A stretch of DNA of 64,000 nt from an uncultured Phycisphaerales bacterium (GTDB lineage Bacteria > Planctomycetota > Phycisphaerae > Sedimentisphaerales > Anaerobacaceae), in NCBI GenBank assembly GCA_903857265.1, contig CAIODZ010000033.1, forward strand, positions 1 to 64,000, written 5' to 3'. Each line of letters begins with the position of its first letter. Position 1 is the stretch's first letter. Below, piece by piece: positions 60,886 through 64,000 of the stretch. Under the pieces are notes generated by a model that saw only the letters and a program-made list of their open reading frames with translations, searched no databases and had not been told where the DNA came from. The translations under genes were made by a program, and so were the position numbers.

Positions 60886-62106
60886 ATGTGGGAACTGATA
60901 CGGATAAATAAGAGGAATTCGATAATTCTTCTGGCCCTGATGGCGGTGTGCTTAGTCGGGCTTGGGGCGGTTATCGGGATGGCAATCAATGGGCCTGACG
61001 GCGGAATGCTCGGCCTGATGATAGCGACGGGAATCTGGGTGATACTTACGCTAATCAGCTTTTCGTCGGGCGACCAGATTATGCTCGCGGCAAGCAACGC
61101 GGTGCCCGTTACGCACGACGTTAATCCGCAGTTGTTTAACGTAGTCGAAGAAATGTCGATTGCGTCGGGACTGCCCATGCCCAAAGTTTATATAATCAAT
61201 GACCCGGCGCCAAACGCTTTCGCGACAGGACGCAACCCCCAATCAGCATCTGTCGCGGTAACAGCAGGATTACTCGCGAAACTGAACCGCGATGAGCTGC
61301 AGGGAGTTGTGGGGCACGAGATGAGCCATATCCTGCATCGGGATATTTTATTCGTAACGCTGGCAGGTGTTATGCTGGGGTCGGTTGCGCTCTTGTCGCA
61401 GGTTTTTTTGCGAGGGATGATGTATGGAGGAGGGTCAAGGAGAAGGTATTCAGCCGGCGAGGGCAAAGGCGGCGGCGGAGCAATGGTGATACTGCTTATA
61501 ATCGCGATTGCGGCAGCGATTTTGGCACCGATTGTGACGCAGTTATTGTACTTCGCGTTGTCGAGGCGACGGGAGTATTTAGCCGACGCGGGAGCCGTTC
61601 GGCTGACGCGATACCCGGAAGGGCTTGCGAACGCGTTAGAGAAAATCGCAAACGACCACGCCCCGCAACTGGCGTCAGCCAACAAGGTTACAGCACCAAT
61701 GTTCATAGTCAACCCGTTCAAGAAAATGGGAGAATGGAACCTGTCAGACCTAACGAGCACGCACCCGCCAATATCGGAGAGGATACGGATTTTGCGGAAT
61801 ATATCGCAGGGGGCGTCATTGAAGGACTATTCGGACGCGTTTGTAAACGTGACGAAAAGCAAAACCGTTATGCCGGCGTCGGCGTTAACGAAAGAGGACA
61901 TCGCCCTTAGGGAAGCAAGCGCGGAGGCCAAAACAGAGCAGAAGGAAAAGCAGCTTCGCCAGGTCGGGGATATTATGCGAAAGGTGAACGGTTTTGTCTT
62001 CCTAGCATGCGCGTGCGGAATGACGCTGAAGATACCGCCTAATTATGCCGGAGCGACAGTGGAATGCCCGCGGTGCCACACGGTGCATAACGTAAATAAG
62101 GCGTAA
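60886..62106 (+). CDS. HtpX-like M48 metalloprotease with C-terminal zinc ribbon
   Basis: 406 aa. N-terminal helices, then HEMSHILHRD with the zinc-binding HExxH and further RREYLADAGAV providing the third ligand (Glu), typical of M48B/HtpX. Membrane quality-control protease. The C-terminal 45 residues (FLACACGMTLKIPPNYAGATVECPRCHTVHNV) form the same CxxG..CPxC zinc-ribbon module as the genes at 25001 and 25849. Downstream of lemA by 50 bases; both appear to be one operon ending at the hairpin at 62138. Confidence 0.93.
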   Translation: MWELIRINKRNSIILLALMAVCLVGLGAVIGMAINGPDGGMLGLMIATGIWVILTLISFSSGDQIMLAASNAVPVTHDVNPQLFNVVEEMSIASGLPMPKVYIINDPAPNAFATGRNPQSASVAVTAGLLAKLNRDELQGVVGHEMSHILHRDILFVTLAGVMLGSVALLSQVFLRGMMYGGGSRRRYSAGEGKGGGGAMVILLIIAIAAAILAPIVTQLLYFALSRRREYLADAGAVRLTRYPEGLANALEKIANDHAPQLASANKVTAPMFIVNPFKKMGEWNLSDLTSTHPPISERIRILRNISQGASLKDYSDAFVNVTKSKTVMPASALTKEDIALREASAEAKTEQKEKQLRQVGDIMRKVNGFVFLACACGMTLKIPPNYAGATVECPRCHTVHNVNKA

Positions 62107-62137
62107 CAAAACAAAACGCGAGAGGGAATTATAAAAG

Positions 62138-62190
62138 AAGCCGGGTTGCCATTGCAGGTAGGTTTGGTAGCTTAGGCAGCCCGGGCTTTT
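62138..62190 (+). terminator. Terminator of the lemA-htpX operon
   Basis: AAGCCGGGTTGCC (62138-62150) pairs with GGCAGCCCGGGCTT (62175-62188) with one bulge, followed by TTTT. The loop is 24 bases long. Confidence 0.6.
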
Positions 62191-62464
62191 CACGGTCTTG
62201 CTGGTTTCCCCCCAGCCGTCCCGTTCATTAATATCTACGCTTGTCAAACCGGATATGTTTTGCACCTTTTAATCAAAGTCGTTATCAGTTATCCAGTAAT
62301 CGCAATTATACAGCATAAAAGGCGCGTTATAGGCAAAGTAAGGCATTTAGAACGGTAAAATCAGGGTTGCCCCTACCTGTGGAGTACCAACAGCGGAAAC
62401 TTAGAGTCGTCTTCGATAACTCAATGCAACAATCCCCTGAATATCAGCAGTAGATTGACAATCG
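62191..62464. other. Spacer between htpX and the MBL hydrolase gene
   Basis: About 270 bases with no credible gene; convergent genes on both sides. Short repeats of TGCCCCTACC-like sequence only. Confidence 0.4.
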
Positions 62465-63208
62465 CTAATCGATTGTAATGGATTCGCCGGGTTTGAGGAC
62501 GGTAACTTTACAGCCAGCCAGTTTTTTGAAATTATCCGCGTCGGCCTGACTGCCAACAATATCGCCCCAGTGATATGGTATCGCCTGCTTTGGTTTGAAC
62601 TGTTTTGTCGCGTCGGCGGCCTCGGCAGCATTCATAGTATATGTGCCCCCTGCCGGCAGCAAGGCAAGGTCGATATTTTTGAGGGCTTTCATTTCGGCGG
62701 TGGCATCGGTATCGCCCGCGTAATATATGCGTTTACCGGCGATTTCGATTACGAAACCGAGCCAGTTATTGGACCTTGGGTGAAATCGTTTGGTTATGTT
62801 GTAGGCGGGAACGCCGGTGATTTTGACGCCATTGATGTCGATTGACTGGCCGGGTTTTAGTGTTTGGCCTTTTCCCCGTTCCTGAATAACATCTTCCGCA
62901 GCAATGAACTTTGCAGTCATACCGGAGACCTTTGCGATATCTTCAGCGGAATAATGGTCGTAGTGGATGTGGCTGACGAGAACGATGGTCGCGTCGTGCG
63001 GGGCGCTTTTGAGTTTCCAGGGGTCGATATAAATTACATCGCTGCCACTTGAGATTTTGAAGCTGGCGTGGCCAAACCATTGTAATTGAACAGGCATAGT
63101 GTTCTCCTTTCCTTTTTGAACGGCGGTATCCTCAGCAAAAATACTCTGGCTGGCGAAAACAATGCTGATAATAGCTGTGAATGCAATTAGTGAAATTCGC
63201 GTTCTCAT
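62465..63208 (-). CDS. Exported metallo-beta-lactamase-fold hydrolase (UPF0173 type)
   Basis: 247 aa from ATG 63208, chosen because AAGGAG lies 6 bases upstream. Signal peptide (LIAFTAIISIVFASQSIFA), then the usual fold: QLQWFGHASFKI, VLVSHIHYDHYS with the HxHxDH zinc motif, GKRIYYAGDTDA and AIPYHWGDIVGS. Cytosolic family members lack the signal, so this one is exported. Substrate unknown. Confidence 0.9.
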   Translation of the reverse strand: MRTRISLIAFTAIISIVFASQSIFAEDTAVQKGKENTMPVQLQWFGHASFKISSGSDVIYIDPWKLKSAPHDATIVLVSHIHYDHYSAEDIAKVSGMTAKFIAAEDVIQERGKGQTLKPGQSIDINGVKITGVPAYNITKRFHPRSNNWLGFVIEIAGKRIYYAGDTDATAEMKALKNIDLALLPAGGTYTMNAAEAADATKQFKPKQAIPYHWGDIVGSQADADNFKKLAGCKVTVLKPGESITID

Positions 63209-63338
63209 AGCAATCTCCTTAAAAACATTTTTCTCAATCAAAACCCCTCGATATTATGAGCAAAATACCTCAATACGTTCTCGGCGTCAAATCTAAATTA
63301 AAGGCCTTTTCGCCAGCGGCGAAACAGGCGAGAACGGT

Positions 63339-63367
63339 TTGCAATTAAGCGATAAATTGAGTATAAT
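63339..63367 (+). promoter_or_regulatory. Promoter TTGCAA-17-TATAAT
   Basis: TTGCAA at 63339-63344 and a perfect TATAAT at 63362-63367 with 17-base spacing, about 70 bases ahead of the gene at 63437. Confidence 0.6.
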
Positions 63368-63436
63368 AAAAAAGTCGTAACTAAGGGACAAGCCATCAGA
63401 CAGCGGGATTTATCCGTTTGAGGAAACAGCCGAAAA

Positions 63437-64000
63437 ATGGGCGAAGAATTCGATGTATTGAGTTATCAGCAGCGAGAGCCGAGGATTCATATCCTGACTT
63501 TGGACAGGGTCCTGGGCTGGGATATTTACGACCGGCTGCATAACGACAGCAAGACGAGATTCTACGAATTAGTTGTGCCCAAGCAGGCGGACTGGAAGCA
63601 TCGGCTCGAAGAAATAGAGGCGATAGTTGACCGGACGGTTTACGCGAGGATGCTGATAATGGACGTGCGGAGAGCAACGATGCCCAAGATTCAGCAGGCA
63701 TACAACAAAATTGCAGGGTACAACCGCAAGGATTTGAATCGGTTCTGTTTTACGGTGCTTATCGGGGATGGGCCTTTGAATTTATTCCAGCCGGGGAAGT
63801 CGCCGGATGTTTTTGTGCCTTATCTTGCCCGTCTGAGGGTGGATTATAGCCCGGCGGTATTCTTCTTTGACCCGTTCATTCATTATGAGCCGGAAGAGAC
63901 GGAATCGTCTATGGACGAAGAGTTTATGCTGCCGAGCAAGCCGCCCCAACGACTGGCGTCTTATTTCCCTCAGGCAGGCGTAACAGTCGATTCGGTGAGG
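63437..64000 (+). CDS. Protein of unknown function, cut by the right edge
   Basis: ATG 63437 opens a frame that stays open to the last base (188 codons). It starts MGEEFDVLSYQQREPRIHIL and includes VYARMLIMDVRRATMPKIQQAYNKIAGYNRKDLNRFCFTVLIGDGP, PDVFVPYLARLRVDYSPAVFFFDPFIHYEPEE and an acidic stretch EESSMDEEFMLP. No family is recognised. Codon use looks like the neighbours. The rest of the gene is outside the window. Confidence 0.75.
   Translation, partial: MGEEFDVLSYQQREPRIHILTLDRVLGWDIYDRLHNDSKTRFYELVVPKQADWKHRLEEIEAIVDRTVYARMLIMDVRRATMPKIQQAYNKIAGYNRKDLNRFCFTVLIGDGPLNLFQPGKSPDVFVPYLARLRVDYSPAVFFFDPFIHYEPEETESSMDEEFMLPSKPPQRLASYFPQAGVTVDSVR

Noticed and set aside
62002-62265. 87-codon minus-strand frame after htpX
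   Set aside because: Overlaps htpX and the terminator stem and has no recognisable domain.

Overview
The window looks like a chromosomal segment from a Planctomycetota bacterium, most likely Phycisphaerae and close to Sedimentisphaerales. This is inferred from gene content, since no database was searched. The clues are two short exported proteins ending in a VPEPAT / hydrophobic / RKSRK PEP-CTERM sorting signal, a LamG-type exported protein, repeated use of one zinc-ribbon module of the form C-x2-C ... C-P-x-C, an EtfB-EtfA fusion, and a planctomycete-style mre/dcw arrangement.

Layout. 1-5.8 kb is protein export and quality control: secD (cut by the left edge) and yajC on the minus strand, then tRNA-Gly(GCC), trigger factor, two tandem clpP genes and a lipoprotein on the plus strand. 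6-9.7 kb holds an orphan beta-class DNA methyltransferase translationally coupled to lnt, then a HEAT-repeat lipoprotein. 9.7-20.4 kb is a morphogenesis locus made of two convergent operons. The plus-strand operon is a coiled-coil membrane protein, a 52-aa membrane protein, mreB, mreC, mreD and mrdA (PBP2). The minus-strand operon is mraZ, a 71-aa gene, rsmH, a LysM protein, an FtsL-like protein and ftsI (PBP3). Their stop codons abut. mraZ has a helically phased repeat array overlapping its promoter. 20.7-25 kb has tRNA-Gly(TCC) and proA and proB, separated by a 2-TM accessory gene and bounded by similar inverted repeats.

25-33 kb holds tandem zinc-ribbon/multi-TM paralogues, then a duplicated block of about 1.25 kb. 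The block carries a PEP-CTERM gene plus the broken ends of its neighbours, and is followed by ETF-QO and the EtfBA fusion. 33-36.7 kb has a LamG protein, a DNA-repair-type radical SAM protein carrying a heptanucleotide tandem repeat inside its coding region, a MazG-like hydrolase, an Rrf2 regulator and a mini GIY-YIG-like protein. 36.8-49 kb is the most accessory part: a type IIG/ISP-like restriction-methylation enzyme flanked by direct repeats, 1.2 kb of degenerate repeats, a STAS/RsbW-type regulatory pair with an amidase lipoprotein, a BrnTA toxin-antitoxin pair, a large solitary N6-methylase and an HNH-AP2 homing-type endonuclease. 49-64 kb is mostly housekeeping or transport: a YncE-like propeller, nitroreductase, APC permease, amidohydrolase, a giant spermidine-synthase-like membrane protein, an MgtA-type ATPase, LemA plus an HtpX-like protease, an MBL hydrolase and a truncated gene at the right edge.

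No CRISPR array, rRNA or complete insertion sequence was seen. The strongest unexplained structures are the segmental duplication with gene fragments, the phased mraZ operator, the promoter/terminator overlap before mreB, the in-frame heptanucleotide repeat, and several families of short degenerate repeats.
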